The translations under genes were made by a program, and so were the position numbers. From Actinernus sp. WN-2022 (lineage: Eukaryota > Cnidaria > Anthozoa > Actiniaria > Actinernidae), in contig JAOWCC010001634.1 of the NCBI GenBank assembly GCA_030867875.1, positions 137,660,365 through 137,724,364 on the forward strand: DNA of 64,000 nt, in the 5' to 3' direction. The number at the start of each line of letters is the position of its first letter. Position 1 is the stretch's first letter. A model generated the notes under the pieces. That model was given only the letters and a program-made list of their open reading frames with translations. It did no database searches and was not told the origin of the DNA. This document shows positions 20,433 through 33,213 of the stretch, piece after piece.

Positions 20433-23400
20433 TGCTTTCCCCCAATTCAAAAGTATACTTGTCTTCAAATGTTATTAAAACCATGCGAACTTATTGATCA
20501 TGCATACTCACTTTAGTTTTAACATAATATTATATTCATTTAGCGTTTTGATCATAAAGGAAGGAACATATATGTAATGTTCTCTCGGTTACACATTTAT
20601 ATCCCTCCTCAGTGATCTGTCAATGTGGTTGATTACGACGGTCGTCAGGACATGCGTTTTCAAGCTAATGCACAGGAAAGAATTAGCGCGAAATAATAGT
20701 CTTTATTTTATCTCCTGTAAAAAAAACTGCTCATTTTAATAGAATTTAATCAAGTTATTCTTTTCCTAGGTAAATTACAGCCTTGTAACAGTTCAAACTA
20801 TAAGCTAAGGAATTATTTGCTTTATTTAATATAATTTTTAGATTGTATAGGATAATATTGTGTAAGCAAATATCGAGACGATCGGGCGCAAAATGGCAAT
20901 TTATGCCATATTTTTCTCTGTGACTTTTAGGGGTTCAATACAAGGAAGATTATATTAAATTTATCTATGCCTAAAGGCTATAGTCAGAGGTATGAAATTT
21001 AATTTACTCTTGAAAATGTTGATTATTTAGAGAAACGCAAGATTCATTTGATTCACATCGCAACCAACTTCTGAATCTCCGAGCACTTTCTAACAAGCTA
21101 TATGGATAAATATCGAACTGGCCACTGTAATAGTTTACAGTATTAGACTGAGATCACACCCGAAGAGCAACTTACTAAGGCACCAGGAGACCAGGAGTAA
21201 GAATGTCAAGTTTTTTTCAGCGAAGCAATATTCACTCAATTAGAGCAAAATAATATTAGACTGTGCAGCTTTTCCACTGAATGGGTCAAAATATTCATTA
21301 AGATGAGTGTCGATCATTATTCAGCCGTTTTCGCTATCAACAGAAAATTGTGCATCAGTCGGATCTAAAAATGAATTGGACTAAAATTTACACCGAACTA
21401 TCAGTAGCGATGTCGCCCTTTCTTTTCATATCAGTTTGTCGTTAACACAGTGAATAACGAGAAAGCAACCCTAGTACCGGTCTCATTTTATTTTACTTTC
21501 CGAAATCACAATATGAATTTAATAACCCATATATAACTAAATATTTCAACAACAAAAATGAGAACTTCGCCTCTCACCCGGCCTTCGCTTACCTTGACAA
21601 TCAGCTTACCAGCCATATGTGTTCGTAGCTCCCTCTTAGTGTCTCTGAGCTCAATTTAAGACAAGTTACACCAATGTTAACCATCAATCGATCTTAATGC
21701 GAATGACTTGGTGGAACTCCTGAATACATGATCTCCATCGGCTTAGGAGAGACATTGTTCTCAGTTCACCATTGATACCAATCTGGGCTATATGATTCAA
21801 TATTGACTGTAGATTAAAGCTCTGATTTAATGAAATTTTCAAACAAGACGCCAACGCAATTAGTAACAGATAGTGAGCTTTTACATCATGTATATTTGTC
21901 TAGTACAATATGTGAATATCGGCTATATTAGATGCAAAATACTGAGCACAATGTATTTTCTTCATAGGTCGTCCTGAGCGTTGAACATTATCAGAATTTG
22001 TTTTTTATACTACGAATAAAAAATAATAATAATGATAATAAATTTGAAATGATACTTCCTAAGATTATTTAAAGTGCCTTAATAACCCTTCTTGCATTTT
22101 TATAGCTATGAACCAATAGCTATCAAGTTTTGGTTTACAGTGTTCCACGCTTGTTTGAAATTTTGTAAATTTGACCTTTCCTGATCCATGACCGCGTAAG
22201 TAAAAGCCTGGGTCGATTACTGGGTAGACGTCATCTTGACGTCATATAATTAATTCGACTTTACACTTGAAGAAATACTTTAAATGTTAACTAAAATGAC
22301 TTTTTCCGTTTACTAAGAACTCACAAACTGTGTATATTTTATGGTGTCGAGTACAATAAAATAGTATTTCAACTTTCTCGAAGTTGTAATGCTTCGTTTT
22401 CTAAGTGGCTCTGGTTACAGTAGTCGTACATACAGTAAGGAGGTCATTTAATCCGTGTAACGTTTCTTACAGTGATTATCATACTTTGAATTCCGCAATT
22501 GGGAAAATCCCTTTTTGACAACTGATAAACGTTTGGTCATGCCGGACAACGTCTTCATGCACCATAACTACTTAACAAGCGATGCGATAAACAATCCCTC
22601 AAATGCAAATAAGAGACAAAAAGGCGGGAAAAGTGGATGACCTGATTAGAGGAAATCCTCATACACATATTTTCCTATTACATATTTTCCTATTTTCTTC
22701 TTTAGGACAATTGCAACTAAATACTGCAATGTTAAACGACAGATATGTACAATGTAATGCCAACGCGACGACGGAACTGTGGTTGATTTTCTGAATCACG
22801 CGGCCTCTCCCATAAACATGTTTTCATCTAAAGTAAACATAAATCACTAACAAGCTGCAAAAGGTAAATAATAATAATCATATTTAATTTATAGTGCGCA
22901 CGTTACATGCCAATATAATAGCGATAGTAAAAATAACCTAAATCTAAACTAGTATTTACATGAATTACAAATATCAACCTAAGTATAAATATGAATACAT
23001 GTACTATTGATAGTAACGGTAAAAGAAAGTTGTTGTTTTTCTTCTCGGATTTAAAGGTTCACTGATCATGAATTGTTTTGGGCCGGAAAACTGTGTACCC
23101 TTTCGTTGGGAAAATTAATGCTCTGAGCCAAGATCAATCGTCAACATTTACATAACGTAGTCAACTCTGTTGAAGGCTGTGTTACTACTTTAGGATAATA
23201 AAGGAACCGGGCCGCCTCCTAATTTTCATAATTTGATATATTAATTTGTAGAGGAAAACTAATGCTACCCGATAGACTTGAAATATTGTTGACATTGATA
23301 TTCGGTGTCAAAGTTGTGACGTACCGTTTTCAAAAACGAGCAGCAGTGTTTTATCAGATTTACAAACACGAAGGCGTAATGTTTTTCTGAGATCTGATAA

Positions 23401-23531
23401 AACGCGTGCTGTGACTTTTAGGAACGGCTTCAAAAATATTGCTGTATAGAGTCGTGTAATTCAATTATTTTGGTGATACGAGCCGCCAGAGATAATCGAA
23501 GCAAAAGTTTATGTGAATGTATGCGATAGCA
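20433..23531. other. Gene-free stretch
   Basis: No supported gene. An imperfect hairpin at about 23331-23420 (TGTTTTATCAGATT and ATCTGATAAAACGC) may be a small MITE. A short A/T-rich microsatellite is at 22019-22045. Otherwise featureless and AT-rich. Confidence 0.5.
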
Positions 23532-23637
23532 TACCCTGGGTACCAGAGGTTCTACTGTCTCCATTCGCGAAAGTTAGGCGCTACTCGGCGCCGAACTTTA
23601 GCGAATGGACACAGTAGAACCTCTGGTAACCAGGGTA
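23532..23637. mobile_element. TACCCTG-ended foldback MITE, 106 bp, 9-bp TSD
   Basis: TACCCTGGGTACCAGAGGTT opens the element and its near-exact complement (AACCTCTGGTAACCAGGGTA) closes it. The arms pair over almost the whole length around a short TACTC spacer. It is flanked by perfect 9-bp duplications GCGATAGCA (23523-23531, 23638-23646). Termini and TSD length link it to the larger element at 55880-59440. Confidence 0.9.
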
Positions 23638-23646
23638 GCGATAGCA

Positions 23647-25086
23647 TGAACGGCAAAGGAATGTAATAGGTGTTAATTTTCAATTCTTGTTTTCTCGTAA
23701 TTTCATTGGTTGATACTCATAAATTCGACAGAAACCCATCGAAATAATATATTTCCATTCAATAATTTTTGAAATTTCAATTTCTTTTTGATCAAACTGA
23801 CTATGGTTTGATTTCGAAGAACATCGTATGTGGGGAAAGTTATCAAATTTGTGATTGAAACATCTTTTGTTTTGCCCCTTTCTGATTGGCTGGATGGTGG
23901 CTCCTTTGCCGGAGTTTTCACAGTAAGCGAAGAGCCAATGTCATACAAAATACTTCATTTTGGACTGTAGCCACCTCATACAGCACTTCAGGCATATTCA
24001 AAGCAAATCGTATCTGGTCATATGCCCATTGCCGCAGCCTATTGTCTTTTGCTATAGTTCTTTGGTGAATCATTACTTAGCATTAATTTCTTTTTCCTCA
24101 TGAATTATAAATGAGTTTTTGAATGCCTATTCAGTCGAACTGTTGTGGTAAGATCAGCTTATCAAAACATAGGCCATCGCGTTGATTAATACAATGGTAT
24201 AGGAAGTTTGACAAGAGTTTAAAGAGTATGTACAGCAAATCAGAAAGTTGTCTTAAAGTCAGCATACTCGATGAAGTGGCCGGATTCTCAAACACAAAAT
24301 ATCATATCTAAACTAGAAATAATTGTGTTCAGTTTTAGAGCAATGTGGAGAATTGCTGTTCAGTTATACGTATTTCAAATGCAGAAAATACATGAAAACG
24401 AGGATGGAAAGGCTTCCGTTGTTTTCCTCATACCGAAATCTCTCAAATTTCAAATGGCTGTGACTTCATTGCTTTTTTAAGCTGCAGCACTGAAATTCCA
24501 CAATATCACTAATATCGACATCATGGCTTTTTCACATGGCAATGTATATATTTTCTTTGTATAAATTATTGATCGAAACGGGAATACGCAGTTATGAATA
24601 CGGTCTATACGCCTATTTAAAAAGGGTGTGTCAAGGAAAGCAAAAAGCCAAGACCGAAAAGGATGTCGGTACTTTGTTCTAAAAGCCAATTAGTGCACCA
24701 CTGCAGGTGTATGCTATAAGGAGCTGACATTTCAGTAAAAAAACGCTAATTAAATTAAAATGACCTACAGGCTGAAATTGGGAATTTTGGCTCCCAATAT
24801 ATAAGAACGTATTTCAACCTGATATTTGAAATAGTTTCTTAATTAAAAAGTCAGTGTCGGGGTTCAAAGTTCAAACATAACGACCCATTTAGGTTACTGT
24901 AGTGAATACAGTAAAAAATGTCTTCAAATGTGACATTTTACAGTATTTCTTTTGTTACAGTACCAGAAGAAACATAAGCAAGTAGTGACTATTGATTACT
25001 TTACCAGGGTTATTAATTTCAAGCCCTTGGGCTTCTTTCGAAATTACTCTCGCAAAAGAATTAAGAACCTTTATTAAGAACCTAAC
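23647..25086. other. Gene-free stretch
   Basis: Short open frames only (60-81 codons), without recognised motifs. No repeat family identified. Confidence 0.5.
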
Positions 25087-25147
25087 AGCCTGATTCTTCA
25101 TTAGCCTGATTCTTCATAGCCTGATTCTTCATAGCCTGATTCTTCAT
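25087..25147. repeat. 15-bp tandem repeat (AGCCTGATTCTTCAT)
   Basis: Four units of AGCCTGATTCTTCAT, the first one base longer. It is followed by TA-rich microsatellites at 25179-25191, 25247-25264 and 25374-25391. The minus-strand open frame through this block is an artefact of the array. Confidence 0.85.
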
Positions 25148-26361
25148 ATATACACCCGTTTTCAAAAACATTGCACTGCAAATATATATATATACCTTTT
25201 GTATTCTTGTCAAATTTGACAGCTAAAACCATGGAGAACGAAAGGTATATATATATATATATATAAAATGTTAAAAACTTTAAAAATGGAAAAAAATAAA
25301 AACTGTATGTTACTCGAGTTTCACGCTCGAAGCGATCATCAGACCGATTTATATATATATAAATCAAAAGCAATGTATATATATATATATACATATACGA
25401 ACCTATTGCAGGCTGATTTGGAAAAATGTAGGTTCTTATACGCGGGTCTTTGCTGTAATTTGTCTAGATAAGATATAGTGTGCGGCTATGATCGGATGAA
25501 ATATTATTTCGAAAATGATTGTATTCATAAGAACCAGAGTCCTTTGCGGTCTTGGCTTGTTGCCGCTTTTGACCGCCGGACAGTCAACTTTATTGCAAAT
25601 AGGTGTATACACTTCATAGTTTCCTGTGTTGTTTCTTCTCCACTGTTGTTTAGAAACAAAGAGGTATATGTTTATAAATCCCATACACACATCGTGAACC
25701 ATTATATAGTGTATCGGAAAATGTAGAACTTAATATTCAAAAGTGTTCCGAGCGCAGCAGCCAATTCAGTTATGACTTTTATATATATCATATAATCATC
25801 GCAACCATATGTATATATATATTACATGAAACATAAAGCCATACAAGAAGAAGGGTAAATTCTGTCCTCCTACTGATGATGAAAAGTAGCCAATGAGAGA
25901 GCGAGAAAAACGGAAGGGTTGTTTAAAAAAGAAACACGAAAACTACCTAGTCTTGAGAGGATTCTAGCATGACATGCATGGGCTGAACAGGTACGATGAT
26001 ATACCTAGATACTATATCCTGTCTTTGTTTCGCAGAGTGTACACATCGTGCAATTAAGTCTGATATATAATTTGTTTGGCCATTTTGGAGGACAATAATA
26101 CCATCGAATTTATTATCTAATGTGGTTATCTGTAGTTTATCTGCACACTGATCTTCCTATGGCCAGGCAGGTGATACACTTTATTAAACCTCAACGAAAT
26201 CTTGATTTCAATCATATAGAGCAATCGATAACAGCATGAAGCCTTAGAATTAATACAAATACACAACTAACGTTGGCTTTATGAACGTGATAGTCTGTAA
26301 AACTGCTCCCCCTTTCAAATCGGAAAAATCAGTAGAGAAACAGGACGACGAGTGCGGTCAA
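25148..26361. other. Gene-free stretch with TA microsatellites
   Basis: TATATA tracts near 25180, 25250, 25350 and 25375. Open frames at 25436-25726 overlap on both strands and are not supported. No element boundary seen until the MITE at 26362. Confidence 0.5.
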
Positions 26362-26713
26362 TAGGGACCTTACGCAACCAGGACGGCAACGTCTAGGACG
26401 ACGGCATAAAATACAATAACTGCACGTGAAAATGCACACAGTAGCCTTCATTTCAACCGTTGTCTGGAAAAACACAACGTCAAAACCCCAAAGTTTACGT
26501 TTACAAGAGAACGCAAACGTAAGAAAGTAAATAACTTTGTTTTTCGTTCGGCGTAAGCAACACTTTATGCTTATCATATTTTTCAAAGACCTGGATGTGA
26601 AACGTAATTATAAGGGAATAAAGGAACTATAGTAAACACCATATTTCGGGAGAAAACACTTTTCTATCTCCCGTCGTCACTGCCGTCGCCGTCCTGGTTG
26701 CGTAAGGTCCCTA
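26362..26713. mobile_element. MITE, arms TAGGGACCTTACGCAACCAG
   Basis: TAGGGACCTTACGCAACCAG (then GACGGC) at the left; the right end is its complement (CCTGGTTGCGTAAGGTCCCTA). A TA target duplication is plausible because TA borders GGGACC on both sides. Full-length relative of the truncated copy at 9065-9394. The 85-codon minus frame across it is not a gene. Confidence 0.75.
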
Positions 26714-28183
26714 ATGATGATAGCGAGAGGCCAGCGGCCAGATAGAAAGTCTATCAACGTCATGCCTTGTTTTAATCATGACAGATTGATTTCCCAATCG
26801 TCAGATAAACATTTAGCAAAAAACGTTCCACAATGGTAGGTACTTTATGCTGATAACCATAACTATGATTATAACTATATGATATACTGGCATTGTTTTT
26901 TTTATTCTTTAGTAAATATTTAGTAGCGCACACCTGTTCCATAATAGTAGAGGTAAAGGGCTGATATCGATAACTATAATAGTTGATTATCAGTTGCAGA
27001 TTTGGTATCGGCTTTGAGCTAAAGGGAGATACCGGGTCGATCGATATCAATTAGACTACTGCTATCAAGTAATACATATTGACAAAGACGGTAAGAAAAG
27101 TTCACCTGTGCAATTTGAAATAATGATAATCAGATTTGAACGAAATGTTTCAGGAAACTATTACGTATTCAGTTTTACAGTGTTAGAAGGTCTAAAGTAT
27201 AATAACAACAATTCACAAAAAACCTTTTAGCGATGTTAAACTTCGTGACCATGTAACCTTTACGATTGACTTGTTGTCGGAATGCGTACAAAAGAAGGAA
27301 AAGTACTGGGTACTAAATTATGGCATCTACAGATTTTAGTGATGACTTACTGTTTTATTTTCCGCCGATTGCTGCTGCTGCTCTATGAATATTATAAGTA
27401 TCCTAAGTGCTGCCAATTTCGTTTAGGTTACGCCTTCTGCTCAAAGTTGTCGGGTTTAAAGGAAGGCCTAGGTGGGATGGCGATGGAGATAAATATGTAT
27501 CTCATTAAAGTGAATATTGCGTTGTGATTGGCAAAGCATGCTTTTTGCCGAATGAGATATTACGTACGGCGAAACGTTGTGAGCTTGTGCTTGTATGCTC
27601 TGCAGCTATATTCTTTCGATCTCAATATATGCAAATGAGCTAGATAATTGTGTCGGCCAATTATCACTTTTGATTTAGTAAGGGTTAATCAATGGCCACT
27701 CGTGGATTTATCATCGTAAAGCTTAAAGGGACTATTGCACTGGTCTAACCGCTGGCCGAAAAATGCGCGGGCTCTGGGAACGATTCACTTTTCAGTGGGC
27801 CATGGGAAATTCAACTTTCCGTCATATACAGGGAGTGCGGTCGACTCTGCTTTAACTGATCTTCTACGTTTACGGCCCATCAAGCACTTCACAGGGTTCG
27901 TATAAATTCATTTCATGATCAGCATATATTTCAACATTAGTACTAGGTCGATACAGGGGTAGGTTATTCATGTAAAGGGAAATGATACAGGACCTAGTAT
28001 TGAGCGTGAAGGACGCCCTGTGATAGCGTCAGTGGTTTCGGCGGCAGTGCCACTGACGCTGTATTGTGTGATCTTAGATGCACAGAATATCGTGACCCAC
28101 TAATTCAAAAGCCTTGCGTATACTACAGTCAAAGTATAGAACACAGTTCGAGCTAAATTGTTGCTGTCCATAGCCCTGAACCA
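26714..28183. other. Gene-free stretch
   Basis: No supported gene. A perfect 11-bp inverted pair (AGCGTCAGTGG...CCACTGACGCT) lies at about 28025-28060. An 81-codon frame at 27282-27527 has no recognisable feature. Confidence 0.5.
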
Positions 28184-28305
28184 ATAGACCAGTTTACGGT
28201 TAATTCGCAGTTGTTCATTGTTTCAACTGGCGGGCCACCATTGTCTAACATCCACCTACCCGACAAATAACTGTATAACTGCGCATCAACCGTAAACTGG
28301 TCTAT
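28184..28305. mobile_element. Small MITE, arms ATAGACCAGTTTACGGTT
   Basis: ATAGACCAGTTTACGGTT is exactly repeated in inverse orientation at the right end, with about 10 more bases of near-match (29-bp TIRs, 122 bp in all). A diverged single end (ATAGACCAGTTGGCGGTT) lies near 32804. Confidence 0.75.
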
Positions 28306-28429
28306 TATCTGTAAGGCGATATGCAGACTGCTTGCTGTATAGGATCCCTTAGGAACACAGGTATCCGGAGGTAAGAGGAACATGCCTTTCCAATGCCGAA
28401 TAAAATAGATTTTATTCGGCATTATCATC

Positions 28430-28640
28430 GCACGCCATACACTACGAGATTCCCTCTTACTTATGCTCTCTTGTTTGGAGATAATAGGCAGATCTGCGAT
28501 AAGTCTATATTTATTTCTGTCATGGGCGGATTCTTTCTTGTAAACAGGAATAAATTGCTTTCTTGAAATTCTCTGGGAAAGTGCCCGCATTTGCATGCAC
28601 CAATAACATTGTGGATGTAGGTCAGGCTTTGGACAATTAC
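28430..28640 (-). pseudogene. LINE reverse-transcriptase fragment (motif 1)
   Basis: In one minus-strand frame the segment reads ...GACKCGHFPREFQESNLF; the overlapping frame continues RKQFIPVYKKESAHDRNKYR and LIADLPIISK. This order (FP-x(2)-F, then V-x-P-x-KK, then NYR-x(6)-LP-x(2)SK) is the first conserved block of non-LTR retrotransposon RTs. A frameshift near 28570 and missing flanking domains mark it as a dead relic. The subfamily cannot be set. Confidence 0.6.
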
Positions 28641-29660
28641 CAGAATTGTCTCCTTTAATATCAACGTGATATACAGTGATGGGTCAGTGGGATGTCAAAT
28701 TGTAAATATTAGCGACAGAGTTGAATAACCAATCTCGTACCCATTTACTGAATAACGTGATGCGCGGGAACTAGGGACTACTGCAGCGTATGTAAAAATG
28801 GCGAAAATTTCAAAATTTAGCGAGTACCTTAATATTTTATGCGAATAATAAGAGTTTTATGGCAAGGATAAGCTTCAAACACTCAACGAATTGTTCAAGC
28901 AAGCAACCGTGAACAACAATCCTGCTGGTGTACGTTGGATCAAACTAGTGATTCAAATACTCAGACCATTTCCTTCAGAAACAGTATAGTTTAATTTTGA
29001 ACACTGGGATAAAATTTCCCACAAACACAAGAGATTGACCGCCACAAGATAGTGTTTACGGCAAAATTCCATCCGATTTACGCGTCAGCTTGCGCATGCG
29101 CCCTCATGATTCAGTTCTGTTTATATTTGCCATTTCGAAGTTAAGGAAGGGACTGGGACCGAGTTTCAAAAACTAATCTGATTAAGAAATAAACTCCATC
29201 ACAAGAAAGATCACACTAAAATTAGTAGGTTTACCTACTAGCTGCGCTTGTATAGATCGTTTTCACTGACGTCACACAAAAATGTCTTCAAGAAAAAAAC
29301 TGATATTAGTAAAATATATGAAATGTTGTGTATAGAGCAGGTAAAAATATAGAAATGGCCGAAATTTTGGAGGTGTTTAGCGTTTAACTGTCACTGACAA
29401 ACGACCGCCATTTTTTTACCGTTAACCGACAGACCCTCTGTTAAACTCACAGCCACTTGATGTGTTTTGGTGGTTGCCTTTATTTAAATAAATTAAGAAA
29501 AGTGGGTTGAATCCAGGTTAGATGATCATAACATAGATTGCAATTTCTTTCACGATCTCTTTATCCCTTCCTAGGATCCTAACCCCTTTCAGCATTATTA
29601 TTCTCTAAGTTCAATTTGTCTATTTGTCTAATTAATAAAACTTACTTTTATATCTTACCT
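28641..29660. other. Gene-free stretch
   Basis: About 29150-29220 resembles one end of the 51278-51691 MITE (shared GGGACTGG(G/A)ACCGAGTTT and A(A/G)TTCATCACA-like text). Nothing else recognised. Confidence 0.5.
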
Positions 29661-29665
29661 TTCGA

Positions 29666-29737
29666 TTTCCCGCCGCGGGGTTTGAACCCAAGACCTTCGG
29701 TGTGCAAGACCAGAACTTTACCAATGACCCACAGAAA
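29666..29737 (-). tRNA. tRNA-Ala(TGC)-like sequence, probably degenerate
   Basis: On the minus strand a D-arm/A-box (TGGGTCATTGGTAAAGTTC), an anticodon-like loop CTTGCAC (anticodon TGC) and a T-arm/B-box (GGGTTCAAACCC) occur with tRNA spacing over 72 bases. The acceptor stem pairs at only about five of seven positions, including wobble. More likely a tRNA pseudogene or tRNA-derived SINE head than a working gene. Confidence 0.45.
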
Positions 29738-29940
29738 CTTACGATGGAACGACTGTTACTTAGCTTTTTAAAATAAAAATCCTAACCCGTACCACAAACC
29801 TAACCCTAACCGTCAGGAAACAAGTTCACAGGTAAACGACGAGGTCTCCCCCACCTAGAGCTAGGTAAGGGTGCACAGGTAAACAACATATTCTGACCGT
29901 GATGAGAGCAATTTCTTTTGACAGGGAGAGATTCACATCT

Positions 29941-30308
29941 AACCTGGGTCACACCGCGGCAAAACGGGTATGCTCCGCTGGCCAAAAGAACGAAGGCTCT
30001 GCTATCAAATACAAATTACCGAAGGTTTCAACTTTTTTAGTAAATAATTTTATAACTTAGTAAACTCACAGTGAATTACAAATTAAGAAAACTTCAACCT
30101 GTTAAAGTCTTAGGCTTAGCTTTTAAGTAGTTTTCTTATTTTTTGACAAACAGTTCACAAATGGATACTTTTACGCAGAAATTTTAAAATCACGGGTATG
30201 TGCCTGTTGTTTCATTTCAGTTTCGCGGGAAACTGGGGGCGGCCGCGCGCCGACAAGAAATAGCAAATACGCATGCGCGTAACGTTTTGCCGCGGTGTGA
30301 ACCTGGGT
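29941..30308. mobile_element. Putative MITE, arms ACCTGGGT(T)CACACCGCGGC
   Basis: ACCTGGGTCACACCGCGGCA then AAACG at the left; the complement of GTTCACACCGCGGCAAAACG at the right. Arms are about 28 bp with one indel, and GC-rich against an AT-rich background. No ORF and no clear TSD. Confidence 0.6.
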
Positions 30309-31558
30309 ACGGTGCACTTTTCTAAATTTAGAACTAGTGGGCGTTACCCATTTAGAATCCGAGAACCGGGTGTTAGGAGAGATTAGAGACCGTACTACTG
30401 TGTTTGCTTTTTATTTTAAGTGCGAACGTAAAGTGTTTTTTGAGCCGATTTTCAATTCAGAGCATTGAAATCGGTGAAAATCAAAGAAACTGAAAAATAT
30501 ATCCAAAACAAATGAGTTTCTCTCCAAAGTAATGAGTCAACCGATCGTTGTTATAGCTCTGGCTTCTAAGCCATTCATCCCTTGAAATAATATTGCAACA
30601 TATACATACATATCTTTAATAGAAGTTCCCATAGGGGCTTTTCAACAACTGTAACAACAGTAACAAAATAATGAAATAGTTAAATACAAGAAATTCGTAT
30701 TTCCAGCTGTAAGAATTTTTTCCAGTAACATGCTTCATATTGGCCGGTTTTCCCACTTTAGCAGTGAATGTGCATTGTATATGTAGGTCGGGAATCCTCT
30801 CAAAGATAAATCTGAGTGTCTTAATTAAACTCTATCCTATAAATCTTATATTTCAGCCAATCAGAGCTCAGCTTTACTATGAACTACAGTACGGTATATA
30901 ATGGTTTTTCTATGAAATACTTAAAGAGGTGTATTTCATGGCTAGATCAAGACCAATCAAAATGCAGGAAATGTGGCGCCCTTTCTTAATCAGCCAATAA
31001 GAATACAAGATTTTAAATAGATAATTAGTCTGTAGATGCATCCGCCACTCGAAAGTATTGTTTTCCGGCGATTAAATTCGCAGTCTACTTATCGTCCGGT
31101 AAGTTACTTTGTTTTCGTGATAAATCTTCCCGTAAATTTGTTATTTATAGGGTGATACGGTTAAAAGACTCGTTATATACCAAATTTCTCGTGAAATATT
31201 CGCCCGTATTCCATAGAAAACCATGAAATAACCAATAATATATCCCTTTCTTACATAACTTACACCACTACGAAACATTATGTATAATCCAAACAAAAAC
31301 ATCCGTATCATTTCATTCTCCAAGTTTGATGCACATACAAGTCCTCTCTTTGAGAAATTTTAATTTAAAATATTTAATAATACTTTAAACAAAAACTGAT
31401 ATTCCTCCTTTCAGCTACATTTATGTTCGATTTTCGTAATAACAGTATTCCATCTTCTTTCAAAGAATTCATTCTTCCAGTTAACAAAATTCCTAAACAT
31501 ACCTGAACTATCTAATGCTCGGGACTCTAAATCCCATATTAATTAATTGACTTTTATC
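30309..31558. other. Gene-free stretch with inverted copy of the 3.8-kb repeat
   Basis: 30835-31240 repeats, in reverse, the family at 3770-4375 (shared GCCAATCAGAGCTCAGCTTT, CATTTTGATTGG-type and CCATGAAATAACC). No gene supported. Confidence 0.6.
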
Positions 31559-31875
31559 CCCGGGGGGGGGGGGGGGGGGGAACTCCCTTATGTGAGGGGT
31601 ACATGGATGCTCGTCGTACCTTTTAGGGGTCAAAATCAGGAGTTTGGTACCACTTAGGGTATCCACCATCAAACACAGACATTTCTATGTAAAGCGGTAC
31701 CTTTTAGGGGTCGGGTGTCAATTGAACAAAAAAGCTGTTATCAATTTACATATTTATTATCTTTTAGGGGTCAAAATAAGCTTGAGCCACGCCCATTTTA
31801 GTACCTCTTAGGGGTCAAATCGAAAATGTCCGACGAGCATCCCTACCCTTTTTATATGGGAGTCACCCCCCCGGG
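31559..31875. mobile_element. MITE with CCCGGGGG termini and 8-bp TSD
   Basis: Starts CCCGGGGGG(n) and ends (n)CCCCCCCGGG. Inverted arms include ACTCCC...GATGCTCGTCG and CGACGAGCATCCCTACCC...GGGAGT. Perfect 8-bp duplications CTTTTATC flank it (31551-31558, 31876-31883), which fits hAT-type integration. Inside, CTTTTAGGGGTC or close variants occur four times. No ORF. Confidence 0.8.
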
Positions 31876-32259
31876 CTTTTATCGCGCAGCGGCCATGCTG
31901 CGTAATAAAAATCTGATACGAAATCGGTAGTATTATATTATCAGCAAAACCTGTTTGTAAATGCTCTTTTCCACCTCCAACCGATTGTCGATCTTTCTAA
32001 AACCGCATTTTTGAAGATTGTTTTCCACGCATGGAATCACGATGATATCTCAGCACGTGACTGTTTCCTGCAAAAGGTCTATTGGTCGGCTTCAAATCAT
32101 GCCCGCTATTTATTAATGCAGTTTATTATATGGACGATAGTGTTTTACTGAGAAATAAACCACTCGTTGAACTCATACGAAACTACATCCGGGTATTGAG
32201 TGGCGTATTTTCCATATCCTCACTAGTGAAAATATCGATGACGTCACCTTTGTCGCCTT

Positions 32260-32481
32260 TTGAACTACAAAGATAGCGGCAGTTTTGTGAAAATCACAGA
32301 GGAAGAGGAAAACAGTTTAAATGAGCTGCATGACAATGAATATTCCGAGCACAAAAAGCAAAATACGACTGATCTAAAATTATCTAAAGATTTTCTTGAC
32401 TGCAACGAAGAGATAAGAAAACCCGATGAAACTCCCCAGAACAGCTTAAAAAGATCACGAAGAAGTTTGTACCAACAGTAA
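32260..32481 (+). pseudogene. Possible first exon of a Crypton/QRICH1-like gene
   Basis: An open frame with SGSFVKITEEEENSLNELHD, then HKKQNTTDLKLSKDFLDCNE, ends at a good splice donor (ACA|GTAAGT at about 32480). A pattern of F-x(2)-(V/I)-(S/T)EEE followed by K-x(3)-T-x(2)-L-x(3)-K-x-FL is seen at the N-terminus of tyrosine-recombinase-derived proteins related to QRICH1/ZMYM and Cryptons, which are multicopy in cnidarians; I base that on memory of the family pattern only. No ATG lies in frame (a TGA sits just upstream), so the start is lost or in another exon. Confidence 0.35.
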
Positions 32482-32569
32482 GTAATTAAAATGAATAGAT
32501 AAGAGTCTAGATAAGAGACTGCTAGATAAGAGCATTTTTTTTTTTATTGTTCATATAATAAAAAGAAAA

Positions 32570-32702
32570 TTACACGGTGGTTGGAGATACGAGGTTTATC
32601 CTCTCGAGTCCAAAACGTTTCACTCGTTCGCTGCGCTCACTAGACTCGTGAAATGTTTTCGACTCTTGAAGATAAATTTCATATCTTCGCACCACCGTGT
32701 AA
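32570..32702. mobile_element. Small MITE, arms TTACACGGTGG
   Basis: TTACACGGTGGTTGGAGATA and its complement (TATCTTCGCACCACCGTGTAA) bracket 133 bp; the centre has the inverted TCACTCGTTCGCTGCGCTCAC. A similar centre is at 4610-4630. No ORF. Confidence 0.7.
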
Positions 32703-33213
32703 TATCCTCTATGTATTGAAATGTGTCCGGCTTTAAAAGTTCAAGATTGCCTGCTATTGAGGGGAGCCGGAGCAAGTAGTGGTAAGTACTTTGCCTCTTA
32801 CCATAGACCAGTTGGCGGTTATTTCGACATCATTTTGTTTTGCAATTGAAAGGGGTGTTTGTATGGGAATCCGATGCCAAATAATTTCCGTAAAATCGAA
32901 TTTCTGAAATATTCACTGTCTGCAAACTTAAGACACCAGGTAAAAGATTAACTGATCAACATTTGAGGGATGTAGCTGTGCTGGGAAGCGTGCAATCGTG
33001 TTTTCAGTTTCCAGTTTGTTTCCGGCATACATTTGTCTGTAGGCTACGGTCACACAGTACCAGACGAATTCGAAACCGGTACAAGAGTGTACAGGTACGG
33101 CTCTGTTTACGGATACGTTGTTTACGGATACGTTTACACTGTACCGGATAAATATAGCCAGGTCAGATATTTTTGCCATGTGCTCATGCGCAGAATTAGT
33201 GTATCAGGAAAAA

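Noticed and set aside
25101..25394. 97-codon minus frame with YIYIYI and EESGY repeats
   Set aside because: Produced by TA microsatellites and the 15-bp tandem repeat.
29805..29820. CCTAACCCTAACC resembling telomere repeat
   Set aside because: Only two units; no array.
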